A stretch of 64,000 nucleotides of DNA, from the NCBI GenBank assembly GCA_965178655.1, contig OZ238266.1, forward strand, positions 1,302,001 to 1,366,000, read 5' to 3'. The stretch's first letter is position 1; each line of letters starts with the position of its first letter. Origin of the DNA: GCA-2733415 sp965178655. GTDB taxonomy: Bacteria; Bacteroidota; Bacteroidia; Flavobacteriales; Flavobacteriaceae. The notes beneath the pieces were generated by a model. The model saw only the letters and a program-made list of their open reading frames with translations. It was not told the origin of the DNA and made no database searches. Positions 63,438-64,000 of this stretch are shown piece by piece. The translations under genes and the position numbers were made by a program.

Positions 63438-64000
63438 TTATTTTTTAATTAATTCAATTCTAATATTGTCATTTTTAGTCACTTTTTTTCGGAAACTACG
63501 GTAAGCTTTATAGTCTTCTTTTGTGTGTTTTCCTGCAATTTCAGAAAAAACACGTCGGTATTTTAAGGTATTATCATCTATAGGCTCTAGGCTAATGCTG
63601 TACACCCCAAATTTGGTGTCAATATTTTTTTGTAGCGCATTGTTTACAGTGGTATATCCTTCAGGAATGGTAATGGTATACTCATCAACATCAGTAAATC
63701 CTCTAGAAATGACTAAGGGTTGTTTTCTATTGCGATAGCGTTTAGGCACGCCCTCAATTTTATTTAAAACATTAAGCCTTACAAGGTAGTTTGTGTCAGA
63801 AACATTGGCATAATCTTCAATAGATAGGCTAGCAGTTTCCGTAAACTCAATAGTTTCTTTATTGTTTTCAAGGCTTATGTCTGCAATTGTTAAGTTGTTG
63901 TTGTAGCTCCATACGCGATTGGTGTAGTAGCGTATTTTGTCTTTGTTAGAAAGTGTTGCTAGATCATACTTATCATCATATTGAATCCCGGTAGATACTC
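63438..64000 (-). CDS. DUF3857-type exported protein, C-terminal part (cut by window edge)
   Basis: The open frame runs from the right edge to the TAA at 63438-63440, 187 codons. The segment matches the C-terminal (DUF3858-like) end of the adjacent protein in style: KDKIRYYTNRVWSYN near the edge, RGFTDVDEYTITIPEGYT and LKYRRVFSEIAGKH. The ATG/GTG-initiated subframe beginning at 63749 is only part of it. It would be the first gene of a tandem DUF3857 pair. The N-terminus lies outside the window. Confidence 0.75.
   Translation of the reverse strand, partial: VSTGIQYDDKYDLATLSNKDKIRYYTNRVWSYNNNLTIADISLENNKETIEFTETASLSIEDYANVSDTNYLVRLNVLNKIEGVPKRYRNRKQPLVISRGFTDVDEYTITIPEGYTTVNNALQKNIDTKFGVYSISLEPIDDNTLKYRRVFSEIAGKHTKEDYKAYRSFRKKVTKNDNIRIELIKK

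Overview
The window is chromosomal DNA of a low-GC member of the Bacteroidota, almost certainly family Flavobacteriaceae. Evidence for this: the paired MoxR-BatABCDE locus, BatC with a Lys/Asp/Asn-rich tail, GIN-domain (DUF2807) and DUF3857 exported proteins, DUF6909 and DUF6370 proteins, a DksA-like protein with a degenerate zinc finger, signal peptides ending in FSQ, and at least eleven copies of the Bacteroidota -7 promoter motif TAnnTTTG close to gene starts. Shine-Dalgarno sequences are mostly absent. I see no phage, transposase, integrase, CRISPR or toxin-antitoxin genes.

Layout. 1-6187: heme biosynthesis, with araC-hemH-hemJ-histidine kinase (minus strand, the kinase cut by the left edge) divergent from hemA-hemC-hemD. 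The divergent spacer carries a promoter for each side and a perfect palindrome resembling a Fur/Irr-type box. 6248-12330: ileS (a type 2 enzyme with a rearranged HIGH motif), dksA-like gene, exported protein, lspA, 5-formyl-THF cyclo-ligase, tatA. 12459-16487: M23 peptidase, GH3-family adenylating enzyme and DUF6909 protein. 16500-32345: a Wzx/Wzy-type surface polysaccharide locus: chain-length regulator, dTDP-rhamnose genes rfbBACD, flippase, three polytopic polymerase/ligase-like proteins, two glycosyltransferases, an antisense LamG lipoprotein, UDP-glucose dehydrogenase, UDP-xylose synthase and the initiating sugar-phosphate transferase. 32416-33687: purD. 33740-34380: a long non-coding stretch made largely of degenerate repeats.

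34381-43394: the Bat operon (MoxR, DUF58, a BatD-like protein, BatA, BatB, BatC, BatD, BatE), a predicted membrane-associated chaperone-like system. It is followed by a GIN-domain protein, a LysE-family exporter, tRNA-Cys, folB and pgk. 47007-55137: DNA polymerase III delta-prime, DUF6370 lipoprotein, AddB-like nuclease, alpha/beta hydrolase, MATE transporter and glyS. 55229-64000: two outer-membrane-type proteins, exonuclease III, an OmpA lipoprotein and two tandem DUF3857 proteins, the second cut by the right edge.

Most of the content is conserved core genome. The points that deserve a second look are: the GIHH in place of HxGH in IleRS; arrays of degenerate 7-base repeats in two intergenic regions; promoters placed so close to start codons that leaderless mRNAs are expected; the palindrome between araC and hemA; the M23-GH3-DUF6909 group; and a polysaccharide locus that lacks visible Wza/Wzc export genes.
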